Part shown: piece by piece, positions 53,450 through 63,434 of the stretch
Layout: every line of letters starts with the position of its first letter
Numbering within the stretch: position 1 is the first letter of the stretch
DNA from: Agelas oroides
Taxonomy: Eukaryota > Porifera > Demospongiae > Agelasida > Agelasidae
DNA length: 64,000 bases
Reading direction: 5' to 3'
Assembly (NCBI GenBank): GCA_949130485.1
Contig: OX422194.1
Coordinates: 5,592,699-5,656,698 of the forward strand
Position numbers and translations under genes: made by a program
Notes under the pieces: model-generated
The model's input: only the letters and a program-made list of their open reading frames with translations
Database searches by the model: none
What the model was told of the DNA's origin: nothing

Positions 53450-55005
53450 GAAGGGCCATTCAATTCTGCGCATCACAGCATTTCCAATATTGTCGTTTCC
53501 AATCTGAGCACTTCCAACCTGAACTTTGCTGCACTTAGTGCATTCTCGTTCCCAGACGGCTTTTGTTTACACAGCAATCTGTGACTCAGGGAGGAGACAC
53601 ACGTCCTGGCAGTGAAAAGATCTGTCACCAAAATCCTAAGCACAGTCATGGGTTGGTGCTATATTGCATTGGAAAGCTGCTGGTAGTGGGGGCCACTGTT
53701 TCCCCACAAGTTTCTCAGGGAATGATCAAGGAGTACTTCTTTGAACAATACTAATGTCAGTATGGATGTACTCTGTGATTGTTGGTGTAGCTTTCTGTCT
53801 TTTAGTCAATACTGTGTTATCAGCCAGTATTGACACAGATGGGGAGCTGTATATATAATTGAATAATTATGTGTAGAAGACGCTATTAAGGGCCTCTGGG
53901 ATTTTTCACTATCTGAAGTACTCTAATATTCCATTCTAATACTTGCACAGTGCTGCTTGGACTGTACACTCTGCAACTTGGAAATGTCAAGAGTGATATT
54001 AGAAATTGGATTCTTCCATATTGCCCTTATCTACAGGATAAACTCTCAGCTCCTTACTCATACTAAGCTTTTGCTAAACAGTTGGTCAGTGCATTGTCAG
54101 ATCCTACCACAAAGGTTCATAATACACAGTACCCTTTCTAGCTGATGAAGAGGTAGGTAAGCAAATAATTGCAGGGTGATCATCTTCTTCAAAGCAATAC
54201 TCCTTGATAAGTTATCCCTCCTGAGACTTTGCACAAGATAAAATTCTTTCACTACTAGCACATGTACAGCTGTCAAGATAATGCCTTCCCTAGTTTATCC
54301 TTGGCAGAATGTGGTCTCCTTCTTGGGCCAATTAAACTGTGACAGTTGCTGAATCTAGTGTATGAGCTGGACCATGTACGTATATATTGTCCAATCGTTC
54401 CTCATGTTAACATTACTGTCTGATCTCCATTGACTCAGCTGTCACTGACGACCGTCAAAAGAAGCAATTTTCATGAACTCAAAACACTACTTGCCAGTTT
54501 ACGTAATGTTATTAGTGCTGTATTATACTCAGACACCCATAATAAAAGAAACGATAGTCCTCGTATGACCAAAGTTTGCATGTAAAGTTGGTCAGAAAAA
54601 CAATTAGGTATTTTACTTCAACACTTTTAAGAATGCAGTTGCATGTGTAAAGTTAGTCTTGTTTTCAGACTATTTTTCTGCACGCAGAGAGGAAGAATTG
54701 TCTAGGCAAGAGACTGAAGGACAAGCAAACACCGTTGCCTCGGAATAACACATGCAATTTTGTGGTTTGGGAATGAGACTAAGCAGAATGCAGCTGCACT
54801 GTGATGGATTGCAGCATTTTTGCAGCATCTTGTCAGCAAAGTGTCAACTGTTCGAGCCAGTCAGTGAAACTTCTTGATAATTACAATAGACGGCGAGCTT
54901 CACGCTCTTATAACAGGCTGTTGCAACAACATTGCATATCATATCAAGATTGGAAATGCTCAAATTGGAATTGTTCAGATTGGAAACGTCAAGATTGGAA
55001 ATCCT
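53450..55005. mobile_element. Insertion with TTTCCAATCT-type inverted ends, private to the right copy
   Basis: The left end carries CATTTCCAATATTGTCGTTT and CCAATCTGAGCACTTCCAA; the right end carries the inverse as AGATTGGAAATGCTCAAATT and GATTGGAAACGTCAAGATTG. Each end is itself a short tandem array of the ATTGGAAAYG motif with about 13-17-base spacing. The left gene copy lacks the whole segment. Interior without recognisable genes. Confidence 0.6.
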
Positions 55006-55286
55006 GTGATTGGGAAGAATAGAATTGGCCCATCATGGCTATTTCTATTGTTTTAACATGGTAATTGTAATCAGGATTACATGTGTATGTCAGTTTTCTA
55101 CTTTGTAGTCCACTACTGCAGTGGCGAAACCATTTCAGTGCATGTGTAAGCACACAGCAGCTGGGAGTATGCCCAACTAGGAGTGTTTAACACTAGGTGC
55201 TTCAAAATGGCACTTTAGAGGTCACTTATGGGGCCTTTTGTCCAACATAGCTACCTTTGCTAAATCATCACATACGTATGTGAAAC

Positions 55287-55334
55287 TAGCCTTGTTCCCA
55301 ATCTTCCCACTGTCCAGATTTGGAACGAGGCTAG
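55287..55334. mobile_element. Decayed TAGCC-family short MITE
   Basis: CTAGCCTTGTTCCCAATCTT to TTTGGAACGAGGCTAG. Shorter and without a clear target duplication; another decayed copy is at 37350-37383. Confidence 0.6.
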
Positions 55335-55623
55335 CTATACCAGTGAAAGTTGGATTTGATTGCCTGTTCCACAATCGCTCATTTTAACTAGACTTCCACA
55401 CTATGCGTAGTGGGTTAGCTTAATGATTTACTTATGGTGGACAAGCTGGTTTGTCTACCTGCAATCACGTCAACTGCGTATGCATTCAAGTCACCATTTT
55501 CTTTCCACTCAGGATATGGTTACCCGAGACACTTTCTGTTAACTAGAGACACTTCACGTTTGCCTTGCTGCACTAAGCAATGTAAGCATTATCACAGAAT
55601 TTTCTCTATGTGTTCCTCCCTAG

Positions 55624-55917
55624 TCCCCACCGGTCCACCACAGAGTTTCACAGTCACTCAATATACAGCAAGGAACATGACATTCTCTTGGTCTCCTCCT
55701 GCTCCCACCCTGCGCAATGGGGTGATCACTAACTACTCTCTCTTCTGTGTCCCTGAGATTGGTGGGGGGAACAGCATTTCCATGCAGTTCACAGCAGCAG
55801 GCACCTTCACACTGGGAGGGTTCACACCCACCACCTCCTACAACTGCTCCATCACTGCCAGTAACAGTCAGGGAAGTGGACCAGCAACATATCTAATCAA
55901 CACTACCCTGGAAGCTC
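55624..55917 (+). CDS. Gene B exon: FN3 (homologue of gene A domain 1)
   Basis: 98 residues, phase 1-1, TCCCTAG acceptor and GTAAGT donor. VPTGPPQSFTVTQYTARN, then TFSWSPPAPTLRNGVITN, YSLFCVPEIGG and TSYNCSITASNSQGSGP. Both cysteines and the NMT, NCS and NTT sequons are conserved with 1592-1891. It lacks the AHGR insertion of the gene A copy (two residues shorter). Reading frame intact. Confidence 0.9.
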
Positions 55918-56019
55918 GTAAGTGAAGATGTTTACATAGATACATCTTTTGCACTCGATTTGTATAGAATGTATACCAGTACCAACTCTGATTATCCTTG
56001 TATGTATGTCTCTCCCTAG

Positions 56020-56310
56020 CTCCTGATGCCCCTCCACAGAACATCATGGTCGCACTGATTGATGATTTCCCTGAGATGTTGTTTTTCTCTTGGCAGCCGC
56101 CACCTCCAAATCAGCAGAATGGGATGATCACTGAATACACCATAGTCTGTACTCCCAGTGGGGGTGGTCAAAGTGTGGAATACGTGAATGAAATTAGCCT
56201 CAATGCTACAGTGATGATGTTTACTCCAGCCACTCAGTACAACTGTGCCTTCACTGCAAGCACCAGTGCTGGGCCAGGAATAATAGAGGCTGTTCTACCT
56301 GTGCTTACTC
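56020..56310 (+). CDS. Gene B exon: FN3 (homologue of gene A domain 2)
   Basis: 97 residues, phase 1-1, with an acceptor CCCTAG and donor GTAAGT. APDAPPQNIMVALIDDFPEM, SWQPPPPNQQNGMITEY, IVCTPSGGGQ and TQYNCAFTASTSAGPG. One residue longer than 1992-2279 (extra Ile in GIIEAV) and nearly identical otherwise. The first sequon (NIT in gene A) is NIM here, so one glycosylation site differs. Confidence 0.9.
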
Positions 56311-58053
56311 GTAAGTGAACAGTTTGCATTGTGTGCATTGTGGTAGACAGTCACGCAGTGTGCACTGTCTATACCACACGATGCTAAGCTTAGTAATTTT
56401 TATCCTATAGCATCCTGTAAAATGAAACTAATTCGTTGAGTTCTGTGGCTGGCTGTCGCAATTGATTATGTTTCCAGGTTCATCTCTCTCGAGCTATGGA
56501 TAGTAGTAGGATCTATGATAAAGTGAACAAATGACACACTCAAAATATATGATGAAACCAAGGGATTTACAGGATATAGATACCCTTAAACATTTGCATG
56601 CAAGTAGTAAGGGTTTCATCGTATGCAGTATTTAGACTACAGCCAATCGAATCATTTCTCTCCTTAGCAAACTGTGTATCATTTCTCTCATTAGTTCCAA
56701 AACTGCCTAGCAATGGGTACAGTTCAAATTCTCCTGGCTAACCCATGAGTGAGCTCTGCTGTTTGCTGACCATTTACCTTGTGGCGATTCAACATTCTAT
56801 TCGCTTGGCGACACTCACCAGTGATTGGAATTCAAATTCAGAGTGCCTGAGAGTGTGACCAAACTACTGCTGTCCAGTTCAGCTTACATCTTCAGACTGT
56901 AGCCATTGTTATACAACTTTGCATACGTAAACTATATGAGAACTTGCTGCTATATTTGTAGTGCTTCATGGTCAAAGAAATTCACTTACAGGTGGTAAAA
57001 GTTAAAATCACAGGTTGTATAAGTTGAATTTACATACAGGTGCATGAGTGTCTACCTGCAATTGGACAATCAGGTTGTAGAATTTCATCTTCACATCAGT
57101 GCCCAATATTCATACATAACTACTCTAATCTCACAGAACCACAACAAACAATACAATCTACATTCAACCCACTTACAAAAATCAATAGGAACAAGTCATA
57201 AAAGTTTTCTTAACAAAAACATGTGCATGCACATGTAGGGATGGATCTCCAAAAACAAACAACTATAAACACAATACTTTTACACCATCCCTATATCTTG
57301 TGCCATTTTCAAACCACACACACCACAGTCAGCTAAATGCCACATTGGCTTATTCTCAGACCATAAATCATTGTACATAACAATAAAACTAAATATGAAC
57401 TCACAACATAGTTCATCCCTTGTGCAAACCAACATGCACTACAAATTTTATACTGCTTACTCCACAGCCTTCCACATATAAGATAATCCACATGTGACAT
57501 GCTCATAACCAACAAATATCAGGTGTTTACAATGCAAACAACCTTTGTCCAACTGGTTATCACTAGAACTACAAATTATTTAGACAACACTCTGACTTCT
57601 TTTTCCTAATGACCACATGGACATGCGGTACATCTCAAATTGTATTCACCAACACACATCACAATATCATTAAACTAACACCACGTCACCAACACCACAG
57701 AGCATAGTTGGCAAAATGGTACAAGATGTAGCCTGGGTCGTTCCTCCCTTTCTTGCTTTATGGGGATTCCACCCTACATATTTTCATTTAGAACACTTTT
57801 TGTGACTGTACTTTCATACCTCTTATGGAATTGTTGGCTTATTTGCACATAAGATATAATTATGTTTCTTTGAACTTTAGTTTTAGTCCAGAGTTCAAAC
57901 ACTGGAGCAAAAGTAAGTGTCCTAGAGTATCCAAGAGCCCTTTACAAGACGTTTTTCACTGAAACAGTGACTTGTATGTAACCAAGCCATACAAATGTAT
58001 GCTTTATTTACTATGTTACATTGTTATTTATCCGAGCCTGCTCTTTCCTACAG
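56311..58053 (+). other. Gene B intron, reference for empty sites
   Basis: Homologous to 2280-7574 but much shorter. It retains the family X element (about 56545-57060) and the intron segments around 57110-57375 and 57415-58053, and lacks the 5163-5565 and 5867-6886 elements. Confidence 0.8.
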
Positions 58054-58261
58054 TACCAGCTTCCCCAGAGAATGTGACACTGACTACTAGCTCATCTTCA
58101 CCACTGCGAGTGACATGGACTATTGACCCACCAGATGGACTGGTCACAAACTACACCATCTATGTGACCAGACTGGAGAGGGAGGGTACAGTGGTTAACT
58201 ACACATCTACAAACACTCAGCTGCTGCAGTTTGATGTCCCCAACCTTGACCCATATGAGCT
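58054..58261 (+). pseudogene. Gene B truncated FN3 exon (homologue of gene A domain 3)
   Basis: It begins with a good acceptor and reads VPASPENVTLTTSSSSPLRV, TWTIDPPDGLVTNYTIYVTR, LLQFDVPNLDPYEL. At 58261 similarity to gene A ends abruptly and the frame runs PKHLSHKV to a stop. The F and G strands and the GTAAGT donor are gone. In gene A the lost part corresponds to 7783 to about 8800, including domain 4 part 1. If transcribed, either this exon is skipped (phases permit) or the protein ends here as a secreted form. Confidence 0.8.
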
Positions 58262-59099
58262 ACCAAAGCATCTCAGTCACAAAGTGTAACTAATACTCCT
58301 GCATGCTAGTGACAGTCATATAGCCAATCTGTGAAGTTAGGAATGAATCTACTTATCAACTTTGATGTTATCAAACTGTCTTGGACTATTTAGCCAAGTG
58401 ACACTATAAACATAATGATCCAGCTGTTTGGTTAATGTAAACAGAAATGCAACTATTAAGCCTTTGCTGGAAAAACCGTATGGCTGTCATTGTAGTTTAT
58501 ATTTACAGTGTATCATTGCTATGCACGCTGAAGATACCTATTCACAACAGATGATGCTATTCATCACTATACCTCTTAGTTTCTCCTTTGCTCTGTGAAG
58601 CCTCAGATCTGGTAAAACTACTACAGGGGTCCAAGGGCCTAAATTAAGTGACAAGCATACTAATCAACAGACTTCTGTAGTGGTATCCTCGTGAAGGCAG
58701 ACTCTCTCCTGCTTTACTTGTGCAAGCCTGTGTTTAACATACCATACTGAGTATGAAATAATTCAGAATGGTGTGAAATAGTGCTTTCAGCTATGAAAAA
58801 CATCTTTGGTGTGCACAGCAATGCATGAGTTTGGGGGCTTGTAGCACCAACTGCTTGTACTAGCATTTCTGCCACAGCTCTGGGTACTTGGATCCTTGGT
58901 ACTCAGGTTCCTGGGTCCAGTGTTTATAGTCCCCTTTCACTTGCTACTTACAATCCTGTAAGGGCCAGTCCATAAGCATGTATGTGTACTGTATGTAGTG
59001 ACAAAAATCATGTGCCATTTATCAGTATGTGCTTACTAGTGGTATCTTAAATAAAAGTGCAGGTCTAACCTAAACTTGTTGAGAATGTTTTGCGAGGTT
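58262..59099. other. Replacement sequence, no gene seen
   Basis: This DNA takes the place of the deleted gene A-like segment. No coding or repeat signal stands out. Confidence 0.5.
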
Positions 59100-59960
59100 G
59101 TGATATAATATTATTATAAGTGATTATTATACTATAGCTAAATGAAATACTGCAATCTGATTGGTCATTGCAGGTAGTATAAATCACTTATACCACCTGT
59201 AAATTGAACTTATACCACCTGTAAATTGAACTTATACCACCTGTGATATCCGTAGATAGTATAGAGATAGTTTAATACCATGAAGCGCTACAAATATAGC
59301 CACCAGCTCTCATACAGTTTCTGTACGCAAAGCGCTAAGCTCGTTAGCGGTTGTATGACAATGGCTGCAGTCTGAAGACAGCTTCGGATAGAAAGCGTTT
59401 GGCTCGACAGCGGTGGTCTCGAACTTAACCGGTTCACACGGAGTTTGCCTACAGTTTCAATGGGAGCCATAGGTAGCTACTATTCAAGAAAGCGCTAGTA
59501 CTCGCTCAACACAACACTCACCAGAAAGTTCACAATGTCATGGGGCGGGACATTTCGGTCTCATTCTCAGGCGCTCTGAATTTGAATTCGGTTTTGAATC
59601 CCAATCACTAGCGAGCGTTGCCGAGCGAGTACAAAGTTGAATCGTTGCAAGGTAAGCGGTCAGCGAACAGCTTGAAAGAGAGCTCGTTCATTCAGAATTT
59701 GAACTGTAGCCGTTGCTAGGCAGTTTTGTTGCTAAGGAGAGAAATGCACGCAGTTTTGTTGCCAAGGAGAGAAACGATTTGATTGGCTATAGTATAAATA
59801 CCTTATACGATGAAACCCTCGGGGCCTACGGGATTTAGATCCCCTTGGAAACCATAAACACCCTTGCGCTTCGCGCGCGGGTGTTTATATAGGTTTCCGC
59901 GGGTATCTAAATCCCGTAGACCCCTCGGTTTCATCGTATAACCTATATTTATATTATAGT
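59100..59960. mobile_element. Family X inverted-repeat element, long copy
   Basis: It is the inverse of the elements at 2865-3470 and 56545-57060. The stretch 59550-59720 matches the inverse of about 3040-3170. Three tandem copies of TTATACCACCTGTAAATTGA-like sequence lie at 59190-59245. The right end (59780-59960) is a palindrome: GGGATTTAGAT and ATCTAAATCCC with GAAACC/GGTTTC outside, around a GCGCTTCGCGCGC tip. Confidence 0.65.
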
Positions 59961-60399
59961 CCCCTACTATTGGCAAGGTGTTTCAACTTAATGCGACGAG
60001 AGAAATGATTAAGACTGTTTTCTTGTGTGTCTTGTGAAGAGAAAGGTATGTCACATTTTTGAGAACTGTCATGGAAGAGTTAGCAATCTATAGGGGAGCT
60101 TGGAAAGTGTTGATTGCTTCCACATATTCCATCTTCATGTTTTGCTTGCGTTTTTTTTGGCAAGGTTGCCAATTAATGACATGTAATGACAAGAAGTAGA
60201 TTTGCAGTTTCTGTGCTTAACACCTTTTTGTACCTATTAATCAGTCTCTACAATATCAGTCTTGAGGTTTCACTGTAAATCTCTATTGCTATGTACATGT
60301 TGACCTAATAATCATCCATATGCATGATTTGCAACATGACAGCCCAATGGAACATTATGATGAGTAACATAATAATGCTTTCTGTTTCAATCTCTGCAG

Positions 60400-60492
60400 A
60401 GGCTGGTGTCCCCTATACTGTCAGCATCTTTGCAGAGAACTCAGCTGGCAATGGAACTGTATGTAATTTCACTGACTTTACAGATGAACGAC
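60400..60492 (+). CDS. Gene B exon: FN3 half (F-G strands)
   Basis: 31 codons, phase 1-1, homologous to 8823-8915: EAGVPYTVSIFAENSAGNGT then NFTDFTDER. The donor GTAAGT is strong. Its partner half (A-E strands) no longer exists in gene B, so splicing this exon in would give an incomplete domain. It may persist only because its inclusion does not disturb the frame. Confidence 0.75.
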
Positions 60493-60524
60493 GTAAGTTT
60501 CACTGCTCATCACTTGTAACCAAA

Positions 60525-61029
60525 CTGCAAACCTCTCTAAACAGATATTCTTTATACTAGACACCTCATCAGATCGAACAAAATCTGCAGCCTGGATTGA
60601 ATCTCCATTGCGTGCAATACTTCATAGACCTCTCTAAAATGCAAACACCTCCACATTCCATATAACAGACACTAAAAGCTGTCCCAGAAAACAATAACTA
60701 ACAACTTGCATTGGGCAGCCACTTGTCTACCTCTCGAGCAAAATTGTTCACTACTGCTGCTGATATAATGACTGGACTGCATTTTAGCAATAATTACTAA
60801 TTCTAGACATAGCTGTATTTTGACACTATTAATCCTGGACATACCCTCTCATTAGCGTTCCTCGCCAATGTACAGCAAGAGAGAGCTCTGAAAAACATAG
60901 CCTTGTGACCCAGGCTAGTACTGCCTTACCTACTGAAAATATACCGGAAGCCTCCAAGATATGACCACCTCCCTACAGTGGACATGCAGTAGTGATCCCT
61001 ATGGTATTTGCCTTAGAGAGGTTCCATTG
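60525..61029. mobile_element. Pogo/Tigger-like remnant
   Basis: The right end GGTATTTGCCTTAGAGAGGT then TCCATTG with TA matches the inverse of a Tigger terminus (CAATGGAACCTCT). The left side has AACCTCTCTAAACAGATATT. Between are further TCTCTAAA and ACAGACAC motifs. No transposase. Confidence 0.5.
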
Positions 61030-61144
61030 TAGAGCATAAAAAGATGTGTGTAGAGACCTGCTGAGAAAAGGTGTGGTTTATTTCATGCACCTGAAAACAT
61101 CTAGGTAGAACGTTTATAAGATACAATTTGTGTCATGGTGTAAC

Positions 61145-61510
61145 AGTAAAATGCATAGGGTCTCTCTGGCTCAATCCTAACAGTAGAATGGGTCACCAGC
61201 CCCATCCGTAAGATGGGCCCAAAGGAGCCTATATTTTACCAGTATTCACATCAGATTTTTCTTGTGACCAATTGATTACATTGCTTATGTATTCCAATCC
61301 ACCACCATACAGCAACATACATACGCATTCTTGAGTAAGGTAGCCACACCCTGACCAGGAGATGGGGGTGTAGCCAGTAAGACTAGAGGACATGGATTGA
61401 CCCAGGGTTCACAGTAAAATGAGGTCCCCCCAGCCCCATCTTACCAGTAGAATGCATCCTACTAGTAACATTGGGCCCAGAGGGACCTATTTTACTGGTA
61501 AGCTGGGGAA
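61145..61510. repeat. Direct repeat of a G/C-rich 100-bp unit
   Basis: CAGTAAAATGCATAGGGTCT... at 61147 and CAGTAAAATGAGGTCCCCCC at 61413 start two units that share AGCCCCATC, AGTAGAATG, GGGCCCARAGG and CTATWTTAC. About 265 bases apart. Confidence 0.7.
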
Positions 61511-62295
61511 CCCTTTTTGAGACTGTGACCTTCCTCTGATGTTAAACTAGCTACAACACCATGCATGCATAGATCTACAAGGCTAGATTATTGCATGTGA
61601 GGTAGAAAGACATTGCAGGATCACTGCATGCATGCACGTGTAAGGCTAGGCATGTGAGGTGACCATATTTTTATCATGGTAGAGTTAAGTAGAGTGCAAT
61701 ATGTAGAACCAGGTAGAGCATGGCAGATTATTGTAGAGTTAAGTAGGGGATACTGGAAACGCGGAATAACGCAGGCCCGTAGGAAGCAAATTTGAAATGG
61801 TCCAGCCGTAGTTGTGATCTCAAATTACGTTTTTTACTACTTGTGTTTGCCATAGAGACCAAATCTGAGTTGTGTAATCAACTTATTCCATGTACGTTGC
61901 TTAGCAATGTGCATCCATAGTAGCAAGATATAAAAAGCAAACAGTTTTCCATAAGCCGTAGTACACACCATTTGCAGAAATGGAACAACTGGAAACTTTG
62001 TGCAGCAACTGTCCACTCTTGAATGGGCTCAATAAAACAGCATGCAAACAACTGCAAGTTACCAGAATCAACTAACTTGTGTTTCAAGTAAACGAGAGCC
62101 ACAGGTGACAAGCAACAACTGCCACTCGAGGACTTGCTTGACAACCTGGTGTCATATTTGACTCATACAAGGAAGATATAATAAAAACAAACAACATACC
62201 AAATCGACTTAAATACGCTAAGTATAGAATTTACTTAATGATAGAAATATTAGGTAATAGTAAAATAATATCTCGAGCTTTCATCCTGATTACAG
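61511..62295 (+). other. Gene B intron end, no feature seen
   Basis: Contains short GTAGAGTTAAGTAG direct repeats at 61679-61750; otherwise no gene, hairpin or domain. Confidence 0.5.
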
Positions 62296-62670
62296 CACCT
62301 CCTGCCCCACGTGGCATAAATGTTACACGCATCAATGACACTACAATAAGTGTTAGCTGGCAACCTCTGTCCCTGGTGGAGGCCCGTGGACACATCACGT
62401 ACCGTGTGATGATCACACCCACCACTGGTAGTAGGAGGAGGAGACAGGCTACTCAGGGGGAGAGAGTGTGCACATTGTCATCTCCCTGTGTGGTACCTTC
62501 CAATGAGAGCAGTGTGATAGTGGGGGGACTGGACAGAGACACAAGCTACTCTGTGATTGTCATGGCTGTGAATAGTGAGGGTGAAGGTGGACCAACATCT
62601 GTGCCAATATCTGCTCCTCGTACAACAACATCTACTCCTCGTACAACAACATCTTCCTCTGTTATGATAG
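62296..62670 (+). CDS. Gene B exon: FN3 with furin-like site plus Thr-rich stalk
   Basis: 125 residues, phase 1-1. The FN3 part equals gene A 11627-11941: APPAPRGINVTRINDTTISV, SWQPLSLVEARGH, TTGSRRRRQATQGERVC, SPCVVPSNESSVIVGGLDRD and VMAVNSEGEGGPTSV. The four-arginine furin-type site and the two following cysteines are unchanged. It then continues ISAPRTTTSTPRTTTSSSVM, two copies of a PRTTTS motif, a likely O-glycosylated stalk directly before the membrane exon. In gene A the stalk is absent because an alternative donor (GTGAGC) ends the exon about 60 bases earlier. Confidence 0.9.
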
Positions 62671-62737
62671 GTAAGTTTAAGTATTAGGTAAGTACTCCAT
62701 CATATACAATGATTTTCTCTCTGTTGTTATATGATAG

Positions 62738-62870
62738 ACATAGGGACTGTTGTTGGTGTTGCTGTGGCACTTGCTGTAGTCATCATCATTGTGATAATCA
62801 TGGGAGTGGTGATAGGAGTTCTGGTGGCAAAGAACAGATGCTACCAACTCCCAGTTCAGCAGCATGCAGT
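62738..62870 (+). CDS. Gene B exon: transmembrane helix
   Basis: 44 codons: DIGTVVGVAVALAVVIIIVI continuing IMGVVIGVLVAKNRCYQLPV. A hydrophobic helix of about 27 residues is followed by the basic KNRC stop-transfer, so the protein is type I. The acceptor ATGATAG repeats the last bases of the previous exon (ATGATAG|GTAAGT), a sign that the intron ends share sequence. The exon ends phase 2 at GTAAGT, the same phase as the corresponding junction in gene A, so the tail exon beyond the window may be homologous. Juxtamembrane Cys could be palmitoylated. Confidence 0.85.
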
Positions 62871-63279
62871 GTAAGTAGTATACTGCATAAAGTACACATG
62901 AGTGGTCCAGGCTTGAGCGAGGCCAATGCTATATACATGTAGACTATAGAAATTTTGTCAATGCATGCGTATGTTGTGAACAAACCATGTATTTTGGATG
63001 TACTGTGCTGGTTGTTGTACTGGAACACCTTAACAGAATCTGGACAGAAATGCATTGTGAGAGAGTTCATCACACTGCATGTTTTATGGCAGAGGCTAAC
63101 AGAGCTTGGCCTAAGCTACTTCAAGTAAGAAATATGGAAATTAGCAAGACACAGTGGTCATAGTCATGCACAATAGAGGTTGTATGTCGAGTGGGGGAGC
63201 ACCAACACCGCTGGCACATCGATGTTCAAAATTTCACACATACATAAAGTGTGAAGTTAAAACATAAAGGGAGATGGGG
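62871..63279 (+). other. Gene B intron, no exon found
   Basis: No phase-2 cytoplasmic exon with a plausible tail could be seen; gene B continues beyond the window. Confidence 0.5.
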
Positions 63280-63434
63280 ATGGGGCATTTATGGCTTAGA
63301 TGGATGGGGCATTTTATGGCTTAAATGGGTGGGGCATTTATGGCTTAAATGGGTGGGGCATTTTATGGCTTAAATGGGTGTGGTATTTATGACTTAAATG
63401 GGTGGGGCATTTATGGCTCAAATGGATGGGGCGG
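63280..63434. repeat. 23-24-bp tandem repeat, about seven copies
   Basis: Units of the form GGATGGGGCATTTATGGCTT with alternating one-base T insertions (CATTTATGG/CATTTTATGG). Purine-pyrimidine asymmetric. Confidence 0.9.

Larger units (their letters stand above)
51137..62600 (+). repeat. Right copy of tandem gene duplication
   Basis: Counterpart of 283-11941. Relative to the left copy it has extra DNA at about 51310-53380, 53450-55005 and 58262-60385, and lacks FN3 domain 4 part 1 and several MITEs. Confidence 0.85.
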
